Of a DNA stretch of 64,000 nt, positions 50,490 through 59,948 are shown one piece after another. The DNA comes from Streptomyces asoensis (GTDB lineage Bacteria; Actinomycetota; Actinomycetes; Streptomycetales; Streptomycetaceae), in contig NZ_BNEB01000005.1 in the NCBI RefSeq assembly GCF_016860545.1, positions 1,302,001 to 1,366,000 on the forward strand, in the 5' to 3' direction. Under the pieces are notes generated by a model. The model made no database searches. It worked only from the letters and a program-made list of their open reading frames with translations, and was not told the DNA's origin. Position numbers and translations under genes: made by a program. Every line of letters begins with the position of its first letter. The stretch's first letter is position 1.

Positions 50490-51827
50490 TCACTTAAGGT
50501 ACGCCAGGCCGGGATGGACGTCGGTGTAGCCCTCGACCAGCTTGCGGGCCACGTTCACGGAGTCGACCAGCGGATGCAGCGCGAACGCCTTCACGGCCGT
50601 GGCGCGCGAGCCGGACTCGGCGGCGGAAAGCACCTCGCGCTCGACGCCCTTCACCGCGCAGACCAGCCCGGTGGCGTGGTCGGGCAGCGGGGCCACCGAG
50701 ACCGGGTGCGCGCCGTTGGCGTCGACCAGGCAGGGCACCTCGATGACGGCGTCGGCGTCCAGCACGGAGAGCGTGCCCTGGTTGCGGACGTTGAGGATCA
50801 GGGTCGCGCGCTCGTCGCGGGCGATGGCCCGCATCAGGGCGAGGGCGACCTTCTCGTAGCCGCCGGAGAGGTCGTCGGCGTCCCGCTCGCCGGCGCCGGC
50901 GCTCTCCCGGTTCTCGGCCATGTAGGTGGCCTCGCGCTCCGCCCGGGTGCGGTCCCAGGCGGTCAGGGCCGCGGAGCCGGGGCGCTTCATCTCCTCGTAG
51001 AAGCGGGCCTGCTGCTCGGCCAGGAAGGCGCCGCGGGTCTTGTCGACCTGCTGGTAGGCGCGGACCGCCTCCCGGTTGAAGTAGTAGTAGTGCAGGTATT
51101 CGTTGGGGATCGCGCCGAGGGAGCGCAGCCAGTCGGTGCCGAAGAGCTTGCCCTCCTCGAAGGAGCCGAGCAGGTCCGGGTCGGCGAGCAGCCGCGGGAG
51201 CTCGTCGCGGCCGGCCACCCGCAGGCCGCGCACCCAGCCGAGGTGGTTGAGACCGACGTAGTCGATCCACGCCTCCTCGGGCTTCGCGCCGAGCACGCGG
51301 GCGATACGGCGGCCGAGCCCGACCGGCGAGTCGCAGATGCCGATCACCCGGTCCCCGAGGTGGCGGGACATGGCCTCGGTGACCAGGCCTGCGGGGTTGG
51401 TGAAGTTGATGACCCAGGCGTCGGGGGCCAGCCGGGCCACCCGGCGGGCGATGTCGACGGCGACGGGGACCGTGCGCAGTCCGTACGCGATGCCTCCGGC
51501 GCCGACCGTCTCCTGCCCGAGGACGCCCTCGGCGAGGGCGACCCGTTCGTCGTCCGCCCGGCCCTCGAGGCCGCCGACGCGGATCGCCGAGAAGACGAAG
51601 TCGGCGCCGCGCAGCGCCTCGTCCAGATCGGTGGTGGCGGTGACCCGGGGGGCGTCGGGGACGGCGGCCGCCTGCTCGGCCAGCACCCGGGCGACCGCGT
51701 GGAGCCGGCCGTCGTCGAGGTCGTGCAGCACGACGTCCGTGACCCGGCCCTCGGCGCGGTCCGTCAGGAGCGCCCCGTACACGAGCGGCACCCGGAACCC
51801 GCCGCCGCCCAGAATCGTCAGTTTCAC
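50490..51827 (-). CDS. GH4 glycosidase (6-phospho-beta-glucosidase type)
   Basis: A 445-residue enzyme of the unusual NAD- and metal-dependent GH4 family. The N-terminal Rossmann motif is LTILGGGGFRVP. Other marks are FTNPAG, ICDSPVGLGRR and GLNHLGW, which supply the nucleotide and Mn-binding residues (Cys and His). GH4 enzymes split phosphorylated or free glycosides by a redox route. Sequence pattern favours the 6-phospho-beta-glucosidase branch, though here sugars enter by an ABC system that does not phosphorylate them, so the true substrate may be unphosphorylated or phosphorylated by the PfkB kinase. GTG at 51827 overlaps the DeoR-type stop (GTGA). Confidence 0.9.
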   Translation of the reverse strand: MKLTILGGGGFRVPLVYGALLTDRAEGRVTDVVLHDLDDGRLHAVARVLAEQAAAVPDAPRVTATTDLDEALRGADFVFSAIRVGGLEGRADDERVALAEGVLGQETVGAGGIAYGLRTVPVAVDIARRVARLAPDAWVINFTNPAGLVTEAMSRHLGDRVIGICDSPVGLGRRIARVLGAKPEEAWIDYVGLNHLGWVRGLRVAGRDELPRLLADPDLLGSFEEGKLFGTDWLRSLGAIPNEYLHYYYFNREAVRAYQQVDKTRGAFLAEQQARFYEEMKRPGSAALTAWDRTRAEREATYMAENRESAGAGERDADDLSGGYEKVALALMRAIARDERATLILNVRNQGTLSVLDADAVIEVPCLVDANGAHPVSVAPLPDHATGLVCAVKGVEREVLSAAESGSRATAVKAFALHPLVDSVNVARKLVEGYTDVHPGLAYLK

Positions 51828-52609
51828 TCTCGCACCTTTCCTGCCACGACCACCTCGACGCCCGCCTCCTCCAGGGAGGACCGGGTCGCCGGGTCGACCG
51901 GCGTGTCCGTCACCACCACGTCCAGGTCCTCGGGACCGCAGACCTTCGCCATGCCCGTGCCCGGGAACTTCGCCGAGTCGGCGAGCAGGACGACCTTGTC
52001 ACCGGCCTTGATCATGGCCCGTTTCACCGGCACCTCGACGACCGTCGTGTCCATCACCTGACCGCCGGGGCGCACCCCGCTGGTGCCGAGGAAGACCCAG
52101 TCGGCGTGCAGCTGCCGCAGGTTGTCCTCGGTGAGGAAGCCCACCAGGGAGCGGTACTCCCGGCGGACCATGCCGCCGAGCAGCACCAGTTCGATGCCCT
52201 CGTCGTCGGCCAGCTCCTCGTAGACCACGAGGTTGCTGGTGATGACCGTCAGCCGGCGGCCGTGCAGCTGCCTGGCCAGGCGGTAGGCGGTGGTGCCGAT
52301 GTCGAGGAGGACCGACTGCCCGTCGGCGACCAGGGCCGCCGCGTGCGCGGCTATGGCGTCCTTCTCGCCCACGCGCACTTCGGCGACCTCGGCGAAGGGC
52401 TGGTCACCCTCCTCCGCGACGGCGCCGCCGTGCACCCGGGTGAGCAGGCCGTCCTCCTCGAGCTTCACCAGGTCGCGCCTGATGGTGGCGGGGCTCACAC
52501 CCAGCTGCTCGGAGAGATCGGTCACGGCTGCGGGGCCACCGGAGCGCAGGGCCCGCAGGATGAGTTGATGTCGTCGTTCTGCCAGCACGGCGTGAACACT
52601 ACTCGTCAT
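51824..52609 (-). CDS. DeoR/GlpR-family transcriptional regulator
   Basis: A 261-residue regulator. It has an N-terminal winged HTH (ERRHQLILRALRSGG, then VTDLSEQLGVSPATIRRDLVKLEEDGLLTRVHGGA) and a C-terminal sugar-phosphate-binding DeoRC domain with DIGTTAYRLARQL and LLGGMVRREYRSLVG. Such regulators repress sugar operons and release DNA when a phosphorylated sugar binds. It lies between the minus-strand GH4 gene and the plus-strand kinase/ABC operon, so it likely controls both. ATG at 52609 is preferred; a TTG at 52615 is possible. Confidence 0.93.
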   Translation of the reverse strand: MTSSVHAVLAERRHQLILRALRSGGPAAVTDLSEQLGVSPATIRRDLVKLEEDGLLTRVHGGAVAEEGDQPFAEVAEVRVGEKDAIAAHAAALVADGQSVLLDIGTTAYRLARQLHGRRLTVITSNLVVYEELADDEGIELVLLGGMVRREYRSLVGFLTEDNLRQLHADWVFLGTSGVRPGGQVMDTTVVEVPVKRAMIKAGDKVVLLADSAKFPGTGMAKVCGPEDLDVVVTDTPVDPATRSSLEEAGVEVVVAGKVRE

Positions 52610-52744
52610 CTTCAATCAAATCTATGCTCACTTCTGCTGAGGTATTGACCAATCTCGCCGAGGGGCGCACGATTCCGGTCACCGAATTGAAGAGGTTTGA
52701 CGGGCTCCCCCGCACGGGGCGGGCTCTCCTGCGAGGAGGATGTA
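52610..52744. promoter_or_regulatory. Divergent promoter region between the DeoR-type and PfkB genes
   Basis: A 135-bp spacer with a clearly AT-richer segment (CTTCAATCAAATCTATGCTC near 52610-52630, and TATTGACCAATC near 52640-52652). The TTGACC at 52643 may be a -35 box of the kinase operon. The regulator probably binds here. Its ribosome-binding site (GAGGAGG) lies at the right end. Confidence 0.6.
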
Positions 52745-53764
52745 GTGGACGACGACCGGCCCGAGGTGCTGCTCACCGGGCTGCTCTTCTACGACCTCGT
52801 CCTCACCGGACTGGGCGGGCCGCCCAGGCCCGGCGAGGAGATCTGGACGGCCGGCATGGGCTGCGGCCCCGGCGGCATCGCCAACCTCGCGGTGGCCGCT
52901 TCCCGCTTCGGCCTGCGCACCTCGCTGGCCACGGTCTTCGGTGACGACTTCTACGGCGCCCACTGCCATGAGGTCCTGGCCGGCCAGGAGGGCGTCGACC
53001 TCGGCCTGTCCCGCGTCGCGGACGGCTGGCACACCCCGGTCACCGTCGCCCTCGCGCAGGGCCAGGACCGCGCCCTGGTCACCCACGGCCAGGAGCCGCC
53101 GTACTCGCAGGACACGCTGATGGGCGACCCGCCCGACGCGCTCACGGCCCTCGTGCACCTGGAGGCCGAGCCGCGCGCCTGGCTCGCCAAGGCTGCCGCG
53201 AACGGCACCCGGATCTACGCCGACGTCGGCTGGGACCCGACCGAACGGTGGTCCACCGAGCTGCTCGACCAGCTCTCCCTGTGCCACGCGTTCCTGCCCA
53301 ACGAGACCGAGGCGATGGCGTACACCCGTACCGACAGCGCGGTCGCGGCCCTCGGCACGCTCTCGGATCTGGTGCCGGTGGCCGTGGTCACCCGGGGCGC
53401 GGACGGCGCGGTCGCGGTCGACCAGACGACCGGGGAGTTCGCGGAGGTGCCCGCCCTTGACATCGATGTCCTGGACGCCACGGGCGCCGGCGACGTGTTC
53501 GGCGCGAGCTTCGTCGCCGCCTCGCTGGGCGGCTGGCCGCTGGAGGAACGGCTGCGGTTCGCCGTCCTCGCCGCCGGACTCTCGGTGGGGCACCACGGCG
53601 GGGCGCTCGCGGCCCCCGGCTGGTACGGCGTCGACCGCTGGTGGCGCTCGCTGCGCGACCCCGCGCTGCGGCGCGCCCACGGCTTCCTCGCCGACCGCAT
53701 CCCGGCGGACGTGGGCCCGCCCGTGCGGTACGCCCCGGTCACCCCGCCCGCCCCGCGGCACTGA
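52745..53764 (+). CDS. PfkB-family carbohydrate kinase
   Basis: A 339-residue ribokinase-type sugar kinase. The first family motif is GGPPRPGEEIWT with GCGPGGIANLAVAASRFG near residues 35-60. The second is DATGAGDVFGASF (residues 244-256), holding the catalytic Asp250 and the anion hole. It would phosphorylate a sugar released by the operon, giving the effector for the DeoR-type regulator; that link is inferred. GTG at 52745 follows GAGGAGG at 5 nt. It is the first gene of the plus-strand operon. Confidence 0.92.
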   Translation: MDDDRPEVLLTGLLFYDLVLTGLGGPPRPGEEIWTAGMGCGPGGIANLAVAASRFGLRTSLATVFGDDFYGAHCHEVLAGQEGVDLGLSRVADGWHTPVTVALAQGQDRALVTHGQEPPYSQDTLMGDPPDALTALVHLEAEPRAWLAKAAANGTRIYADVGWDPTERWSTELLDQLSLCHAFLPNETEAMAYTRTDSAVAALGTLSDLVPVAVVTRGADGAVAVDQTTGEFAEVPALDIDVLDATGAGDVFGASFVAASLGGWPLEERLRFAVLAAGLSVGHHGGALAAPGWYGVDRWWRSLRDPALRRAHGFLADRIPADVGPPVRYAPVTPPAPRH

Positions 53765-53857
53765 CCGCGGCGGGCCACGAAAGACAACCCCACACCTGCC
53801 CCTCGAATGGCACCCCGTCTGCGAAGACGCGAACAGATCCGAAAGGCGGTGGGAGCT

Positions 53858-55144
53858 GTGCGGCTCTCACGTAGAGGCCTGCTCCGCGCGGGCCTGGCCG
53901 GTTCGGCCGCCACGGCGCTCGGCGGCCTGGCGTCCGGCTGTGCCGTTCCGACCGGTTCCACCGGCCGGAACATGGTCCTGTGGTACTGGGACGGAGGACT
54001 CGGCGACACGGTCGTCAAGAACGCGCGGACCCGCTACGACAGCTCGGTCGACCTCCAGGCCATCAAGATCGGCGGCTACTACCGGTCGAAGCTGATCACG
54101 ACGATGGCCGGCCGTGCGCACATCCCCGACATCGCGGGTCTCAAGGGCGAGGACATGGCGTCCTACCTGCCCAACGCCGACCAGTTCGTCGACCTGCGCA
54201 CCCTCGGCGCCGACCGGTACCGGGAGCAGTACCTGCCCTGGAAGTGGGAGCAGGGCATCGCGGACGACGGCACGATGGTCGGCTTCCCCATCGACTGCGG
54301 GCCGGTGGCGCACTTCTACCAGTACGCCGTCTTCCGCCGGGCGGGCCTGCCCTACGAGCCCGCCGACGTGTCGAAGGAGCTCGACACCTGGGAGAAGTTC
54401 TTCGCTGCGGGCGAGCGGCTGCGGCAGCGGATCCCGGGGAGCTACCTGCTCACGGACATCAACAGCGTCTTCGAGAACGTGGTCCAGCAGGGCAGCGCGC
54501 GCTACGTCGACAAGGACCGCCACTTCATCGGCGACCAGGAGCACGTGCGCAACGCCTGGGCGCTCGCCGTGGAGGCCAAGCAGCGCAAGATCGTGTCCAA
54601 CCTGGTCACCGGCACCCCGGACCAGCTGTCGGCGGTCGAGGACGGCAAGCTGCCCAGCCAGCTGGGGGCCTCCTGGGCCACCAGCGACCTCAAGAACGGC
54701 GTGCCGAAGACCAAGGGCCGCTGGCGGGTGGCCGACATGCCCGTGCGGCCCTCCAACAACGGCGGGTCCTTCCTGTCGGTCACCAAGGCGTGCCGGGAAC
54801 CCGAACGGGCCTTCCGGATCATCAGCTGGATGCTCGACGCGGGGAACCAGGCGCAGGGTTTCGTGGACGCCGGGCTCTTCCCCTCCACCCCCGCCTCGTA
54901 CGGTCTGAAGCAGGTGCGCGAACCCGACGAGTTCTTCGGGGGCCAGATCACGATGGACGTGTTCGGGCCCGCCGCACAGAAGATCGCGGTCGCCTACAAC
55001 AGCCCGTTCGACGTCGCGCTCGGGCAGCCCGTCAAGGACGAGATCAAGAACGTCGGCGTCCTCGGCAAGGACCCGGAGCAGGCCTGGAGAGACGCCATGA
55101 GCAAGTGCCGGCGCATCGCGAAGCACCTGGGGGTGAGCTACTGA
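53858..55144 (+). CDS. ABC sugar importer, substrate-binding lipoprotein
   Basis: A 428-residue exported lipoprotein of the family-1 extracellular solute-binding proteins. The twin-arginine motif SRRGLLRAG lies at the N-terminus and the lipobox LASGC marks the lipidated Cys (about residue 28). The mature part has typical periplasmic-binding features (YYRSKLITTMAGRAHIPDIAGL, PIDCGPVAHFYQYAVFRRAGLPY). It presents sugar to the two permeases that follow; no ATPase gene is present, so a shared MsiK-type ATPase is likely, as is common in Streptomyces. The start could also be ATG at 53807 or GTG at 53849. Its stop overlaps the next start (TGATG). Confidence 0.92.
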   Translation: MRLSRRGLLRAGLAGSAATALGGLASGCAVPTGSTGRNMVLWYWDGGLGDTVVKNARTRYDSSVDLQAIKIGGYYRSKLITTMAGRAHIPDIAGLKGEDMASYLPNADQFVDLRTLGADRYREQYLPWKWEQGIADDGTMVGFPIDCGPVAHFYQYAVFRRAGLPYEPADVSKELDTWEKFFAAGERLRQRIPGSYLLTDINSVFENVVQQGSARYVDKDRHFIGDQEHVRNAWALAVEAKQRKIVSNLVTGTPDQLSAVEDGKLPSQLGASWATSDLKNGVPKTKGRWRVADMPVRPSNNGGSFLSVTKACREPERAFRIISWMLDAGNQAQGFVDAGLFPSTPASYGLKQVREPDEFFGGQITMDVFGPAAQKIAVAYNSPFDVALGQPVKDEIKNVGVLGKDPEQAWRDAMSKCRRIAKHLGVSY

Positions 55145-56106
55145 TGGCCGCCCTCCCCACGCTGGAGAAGCCCCCCGCCGCCCTGGCGGACCTCCCCGTC
55201 GGCCGGCCCCGCACGGGCTGGCGCAAGTACTGGCACCTCTACGCCGCGATCTCCCCCTTCTACCTGCTCTTCCTCTGCTTCGGTCTGATACCGGTCGGCT
55301 TCTCGCTCTACCTCTCCTTCCACCGCTGGGACGGCCTCGGCTCGATGGAGTGGGCGGGACTGTCGCAGTACCGGTACCTGCTGAGCGACACCGAGTTCTG
55401 GAGCTCGATCGGGACGACGATCGTCATCTGGGCGCTGGCCACCTTCCCCATGATCTTCCTGGCGATGGTGACGGCCGTGATGCTCAACTCGGCCGTCCGG
55501 TTCAAGAACCTCTACCGCGTCGCCTACTTCCTGCCGAACGTCACCTCGGTCGTGGCGATCGCGATCATCTTCGGCTCGGTGTTCTCCACCAACTTCGGCC
55601 TGGTGAACGCCTTCCTCCAGGCGGTCGGGTTCGACCAGATCGCCTGGCTGAACACCCCGTGGGGCATCAGGATCGCCATCGCCACGCTGATGACCTGGCA
55701 GTGGACCGGCTACAACGCGATCATCTTCCTCGCCGGCCTCCAGACCGTCCCCGGCGAGCTGTACGAGGCGGCGCGGATGGACGGCGCGGGCCCGGTGCAG
55801 ACCTTCTTCCGGATCACGCTGCCGATGATGCGGCCGGTGCTGCTGTTCGTGCTCGTCGTCTCGACGGTGACCGGTCTGCAGAGCTTCTCCGAACCGCAGG
55901 TGCTGCTCCAGAACACCTCGAACGACTCGACCTTCTCGGGCGGCCCCGGCCACGCCGGACGGACCATGGTCCTGTACTTCTTCCAGCAGACCTTCGACAA
56001 CAACGACTTCGGCTACGGCGCCGCCGTGGCGTGGGGCATCTTCCTCGTCGTCGTCCTCTTCTCGATCATCAACTGGCGCCTGGTGCAGCGCCGGGGCGAA
56101 GACTAG
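55144..56106 (+). CDS. ABC sugar importer, permease subunit 1 (MalF type)
   Basis: A 320-residue inner-membrane protein with about six hydrophobic helices and the EAA loop YEAARMDGAGPVQTFFRITLPMMRP, which contacts the ATPase. It pairs with the permease encoded next. The ATG shares one base with the previous stop, so translation is coupled. The sugar cannot be read from the sequence. Confidence 0.95.
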   Translation: MAALPTLEKPPAALADLPVGRPRTGWRKYWHLYAAISPFYLLFLCFGLIPVGFSLYLSFHRWDGLGSMEWAGLSQYRYLLSDTEFWSSIGTTIVIWALATFPMIFLAMVTAVMLNSAVRFKNLYRVAYFLPNVTSVVAIAIIFGSVFSTNFGLVNAFLQAVGFDQIAWLNTPWGIRIAIATLMTWQWTGYNAIIFLAGLQTVPGELYEAARMDGAGPVQTFFRITLPMMRPVLLFVLVVSTVTGLQSFSEPQVLLQNTSNDSTFSGGPGHAGRTMVLYFFQQTFDNNDFGYGAAVAWGIFLVVVLFSIINWRLVQRRGED

Positions 56107-56121
56107 GGAGGCCCGCACACC

Positions 56122-56985
56122 ATGGCATCCACCCAAGGAAACCGGCGTACCAAGAGGATCGACGGGACGGCCCGCAGGGGCGTCGCACTGCACGCCGGGC
56201 TCGTCCTCGGCGTCCTGCTCTCGGCCTTCCCGTTCTACTGGGCCGTGATCATGTCGACGCACACGTCGTCGGAGATCTTCTCCTATCCGCCCAAGCTGCT
56301 GCCGGGCACCCACTTCCCGGAGAACCTGCGCAGCCTGTTCGACAACATCGATTTCTTCGGCTCGATGTTCAACTCGCTGCTGGTGGCGGGAACGGTGACC
56401 TTCCTGGTCCTGTTCTTCGACTCGCTGGCCGCCTTCGTCTTCGCCAAGTTCGCGTTCCCCGGCAAGCGGCTGCTGTTCGTGCTGCTGATGTTCATCTTCA
56501 TGGTGCCCGCGCAGCTCCAGGCGATCCCCCAGTTCGTCATCATGGCCAAGCTCGGCTGGATCGGCTCGATGACGGCGCTGATCGTGCCGGCGGCGGCCAA
56601 CGCGTTCGGCATCTTCTGGATGCGGCAGTACATGAAGGGCGCCATCCACGACGAACTCCTCGACGCCTCACGCATCGACGGCGCGCACTTCCTGCGCCAG
56701 TACTGGCACGTGGCCCTGCCCGTGGTCCGCCCCGGTCTGGCCTTCCTCGGCATCTTCACCTTCATGGGCCAGTGGAACGACTACGCCTGGCCCCTGATCG
56801 CCCTCACCAACCCCGACAACGTGACCCTCCAGGTCGCGCTGTCCCAGCTCAACGGCACTCACGGAACGACGGACTACGGAATGGTCATGACCGGCGCACT
56901 GCTCGCCCTCGTCCCCCTGCTGATCGTGTTCGCGATCGGCGCCCGCCAGATGATCGGCGACCTCGCGAAGGGAGCGATCAAGTGA
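56122..56985 (+). CDS. ABC sugar importer, permease subunit 2 (MalG type)
   Basis: A 287-residue inner-membrane protein with six hydrophobic helices. Its EAA loop reads DELLDASRIDGAHFLRQYWHVALPVVRP, with the later NDYAWPLIALT common to MalG-type subunits. It forms the channel with permease 1. Its stop overlaps the GTG start of the GH2 gene (GTGA), which shows that the importer and the glycosidase are made together. Confidence 0.95.
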   Translation: MASTQGNRRTKRIDGTARRGVALHAGLVLGVLLSAFPFYWAVIMSTHTSSEIFSYPPKLLPGTHFPENLRSLFDNIDFFGSMFNSLLVAGTVTFLVLFFDSLAAFVFAKFAFPGKRLLFVLLMFIFMVPAQLQAIPQFVIMAKLGWIGSMTALIVPAAANAFGIFWMRQYMKGAIHDELLDASRIDGAHFLRQYWHVALPVVRPGLAFLGIFTFMGQWNDYAWPLIALTNPDNVTLQVALSQLNGTHGTTDYGMVMTGALLALVPLLIVFAIGARQMIGDLAKGAIK

Positions 56986-59909
56986 GCGATCCGCTGCTGA
57001 CGCTCCGCCCCTGGGAGGCACCCGAGGTGACCTCGTGGGGACGGCTGCCCATGAACGCCGTCGACCGGCGCTCCGGAGCACACTCCCTGGACGGCGACTG
57101 GCGTTTCCGGTTGCTGTCCGCTCCGGACGCGCCGGTCGGCGGTCCCTGGTCGACGGCGGCCGTGCCCGGCGTGTGGACCATGCAGACCGTCGAGGGCGTG
57201 GACGACCTCCCGCTGTACCTGAACATCCGCATGCCGTTCGCGGAGGTCCCGCCGCTGTCCCCCGCCGCCAATCCGACGGGCGTGTACGAGCGGGAGGCCG
57301 ACATCCCCGCCGAGTGGGCCGGGCGCCGCATCGTGCTCCAGGTGGGCGCCGCCGAGAGCGTGCTGCTGGTGCACGTGGACGGGCGGCCCGTCGGCATCTC
57401 CAAGGACTCGCATCTGGCGGCCGAGTTCGACCTGACCGACGTCGTGCGTCCGGGCCGGCGGTCCGTGGTGCGGCTGACGGTCGTCAAATGGTCGGACGCC
57501 TCGCACATCGAGGACCAGGACCAGTGGTGGCACGGCGGGATCACCCGCTCGGTGCTGCTGTACGCCACCGACCCGCTGCGGCTGGCCGACGTGACCGTCC
57601 GGGCGTCGCGCGACGGCGAGCTGCGGGTGGACTGCCTGGTGCGGGACTCCGGCGGGGCGCTGCCCGAGGGGTGGTACGTCGCCGCGGACCTGGACGGGCT
57701 GGAGCTGACCCGGGACACGGAGTTCGACCGGGCCAACGCCGAGGAGGAGCGCGTCTCCGCCTTCCTCGGGGAGGCGCGGCTGCGCGCGCGGGTGCCCGGG
57801 GTGCGGGCCTGGACGGCCGAGACGCCCGAGCTGTACGGCCTGACGGTCCGGCTGCACCGCGCCGACGGCACCGTCGCCGACACCTCCCGCCACCGGGTCG
57901 GCTTCCGCGACGTGGAGATCGTCGGCCGGGATCTGCTGGTCAACGGCGAGCGGGTGTTCATCCGGGGCGTGAACCGCCACGACTTCCACCCGCTGACCGG
58001 GCGGACGGTGTCGTACGAGGACATGCGCGCCGACCTGGTGCTGCTGAAGCGCTTCGGTTTCAACGCGATCCGCACCGCGCACTACCCGAACGACCCCGGG
58101 CTGTACGACCTCGCCGACGAGCTCGGCTTCTACGTGGTCGACGAGGCGGACATCGAGTCCCACGACCACGCCCACGAGATCGCCGACGACCCCCGCTACC
58201 TGGGCGCCTTCGTCGACCGGGTCTCGCGGATGGTGCTGCGGGACAAGAACCACCCGTCGGTGATCATCTGGTCGCTGGGCAACGAGTCCGACTACGGCGC
58301 CAACCACGACGCCGCCGCCGGCTGGGTGCGCCGCCACGACCCGACCCGCCCGGTGCAGTACGAGGGGGCCGCCAAGCGCGGCTGGGCCGACCCGCGGGTC
58401 GCCTCCGACATCGCCTGCCCGATGTACGCGCCCCTGGAGGACTGTGTGGCGCACGCGCTGTCCGGGCAGCAGACCAAGCCGCTCATCCAGTGCGAGTACT
58501 CCCACGCGATGGGCAACAGCAACGGCACGCTCGCGGACCACTGGGCCGCCATCGAGGCCACCCCGGGTCTTCAGGGCGGGTTCATCTGGGAGTTCTGGGA
58601 CCACGGCATCCTTCAGCGTGTGAACGACGGAAGACCGGTCGGGCGTGGGGGCGCCGGGCACTATGACAACGGTGTCGCCGCACCCGGGTACCGCTGGGCG
58701 TACGGCGGCGACTTCGGCGAGAAGGACCACGACGGCGCGTTCATCGCGGACGGTGTCGTCTTCCCCGACCGCACCCCGAAGCCGGTGATGTACGAGCACC
58801 GCGAACTCGCGGCGCCCGTGCGGATCCAGGGCGTCGGCCCGGAGGGGCTGACCCTCTCCAACCACCAGCACTTCCTCGGCCTGGAGTGGCTCACCGGCGA
58901 GTGGGAGCTGTCGCTCGCGCACGGCGGGACGCTCACCGCCCCGGCCGAGCTGCCCGAGCTCGCGCCGGGCGCCACCGCGGTCGTCCCGCTGCCGTTCGCC
59001 CTGCCGGAGGACGGCGGCGAGGCGTGGCTGACCCTGCGGGTCAGGACCGCGCGGGAGCTGCCGTGGGCGCCGGCGGACACCGAGGTGTGCGCGCCCCAGG
59101 TCCGGCTGCGCGCCCCGGTGCCGGTGGAGGACCGCACGGGTTCCGGCCGCGTCGAGATCGACGCCGACGGGCTCCTCGTGCATCCGCTGCTGAGCACCGC
59201 GCCCGCGCTGTCGCTGTGGCGCGCGCCCACCGACAACGACGAGCTGGGCGGGGCGGCCGGGCGCTGGCGTGCCTGGGGTCTGGACACCCTCGTGCGCAGG
59301 CTGGTCGGCGTGCGCCAGGAGGGCGACGGGGTGAGCGTGCTCGCGGAGTACGCGGGCCCCACCGGCGTGGTGCGCCACCGGCAGGTCTTCACCCCGGTCG
59401 AGGGCGGTATCCGTGTCGACGAAGAGGCCGAGCTGCCGGAGGAGTTCGACGACGTGGCCCGGGTCGGCACGGTCTTCGAGACGGTGGCGGGCCTGGACCG
59501 GCTCGAGTGGTTCGGACAGGGCCCCTGGGAGTCCTACCCCGACCGCAGCGGGGGCGCCCCGGTGGGTCACCACAGCGCGGGGGTCGACGAGTTGTTCACC
59601 CCCTACCTGCGTCCGCAGGAGAGCGGCGGCCGGCACGGGGTACGGCACTTCACGCTCTCGGCGCCGGACGCCACCGGACTCGCCGTCGCCCTGGACGAGC
59701 CGCGCCAGGTCTCCGTCACACGCCATCGTGCCGAGGACCTGACCGCCGTGGCCCACCACGACGAACTCGTGCCGCGGGCCGGCTGTGTGGTGCACCTCGA
59801 CGCCGCGCACCGCGGTCTCGGGACGGCGTCGTGCGGCCCCGACACCTTCCCCTCCTATCTGGTCGCACCGGGTGTCCACCGCTGGAGCTGGACCCTGCGC
59901 GTTCTCTGA
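56982..59909 (+). CDS. GH2 beta-galactosidase-type glycosidase (LacZ-like)
   Basis: A 975-residue cytosolic enzyme built like LacZ: sugar-binding domain (about 30-210), immunoglobulin-like domain, TIM barrel (about 310-600) and a C-terminal beta-gal small-chain domain (about 700-970). The acid/base is Glu435 in GNESDYG and the nucleophile is Glu505 in QCEYSHAMGNSNG. FIRGVNRHDFHP and RTAHYPNDP are further family marks. It splits beta-galactosides or a similar beta-linked sugar brought in by the ABC importer. There is no signal peptide. The opposite strand reads open for a long distance but holds no motif. Confidence 0.95.
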   Translation: MSDPLLTLRPWEAPEVTSWGRLPMNAVDRRSGAHSLDGDWRFRLLSAPDAPVGGPWSTAAVPGVWTMQTVEGVDDLPLYLNIRMPFAEVPPLSPAANPTGVYEREADIPAEWAGRRIVLQVGAAESVLLVHVDGRPVGISKDSHLAAEFDLTDVVRPGRRSVVRLTVVKWSDASHIEDQDQWWHGGITRSVLLYATDPLRLADVTVRASRDGELRVDCLVRDSGGALPEGWYVAADLDGLELTRDTEFDRANAEEERVSAFLGEARLRARVPGVRAWTAETPELYGLTVRLHRADGTVADTSRHRVGFRDVEIVGRDLLVNGERVFIRGVNRHDFHPLTGRTVSYEDMRADLVLLKRFGFNAIRTAHYPNDPGLYDLADELGFYVVDEADIESHDHAHEIADDPRYLGAFVDRVSRMVLRDKNHPSVIIWSLGNESDYGANHDAAAGWVRRHDPTRPVQYEGAAKRGWADPRVASDIACPMYAPLEDCVAHALSGQQTKPLIQCEYSHAMGNSNGTLADHWAAIEATPGLQGGFIWEFWDHGILQRVNDGRPVGRGGAGHYDNGVAAPGYRWAYGGDFGEKDHDGAFIADGVVFPDRTPKPVMYEHRELAAPVRIQGVGPEGLTLSNHQHFLGLEWLTGEWELSLAHGGTLTAPAELPELAPGATAVVPLPFALPEDGGEAWLTLRVRTARELPWAPADTEVCAPQVRLRAPVPVEDRTGSGRVEIDADGLLVHPLLSTAPALSLWRAPTDNDELGGAAGRWRAWGLDTLVRRLVGVRQEGDGVSVLAEYAGPTGVVRHRQVFTPVEGGIRVDEEAELPEEFDDVARVGTVFETVAGLDRLEWFGQGPWESYPDRSGGAPVGHHSAGVDELFTPYLRPQESGGRHGVRHFTLSAPDATGLAVALDEPRQVSVTRHRAEDLTAVAHHDELVPRAGCVVHLDAAHRGLGTASCGPDTFPSYLVAPGVHRWSWTLRVL

Positions 59910-59948
59910 ACCCCGTTCCCAGCAACGGACTTCCCCTACGGAGCACAC

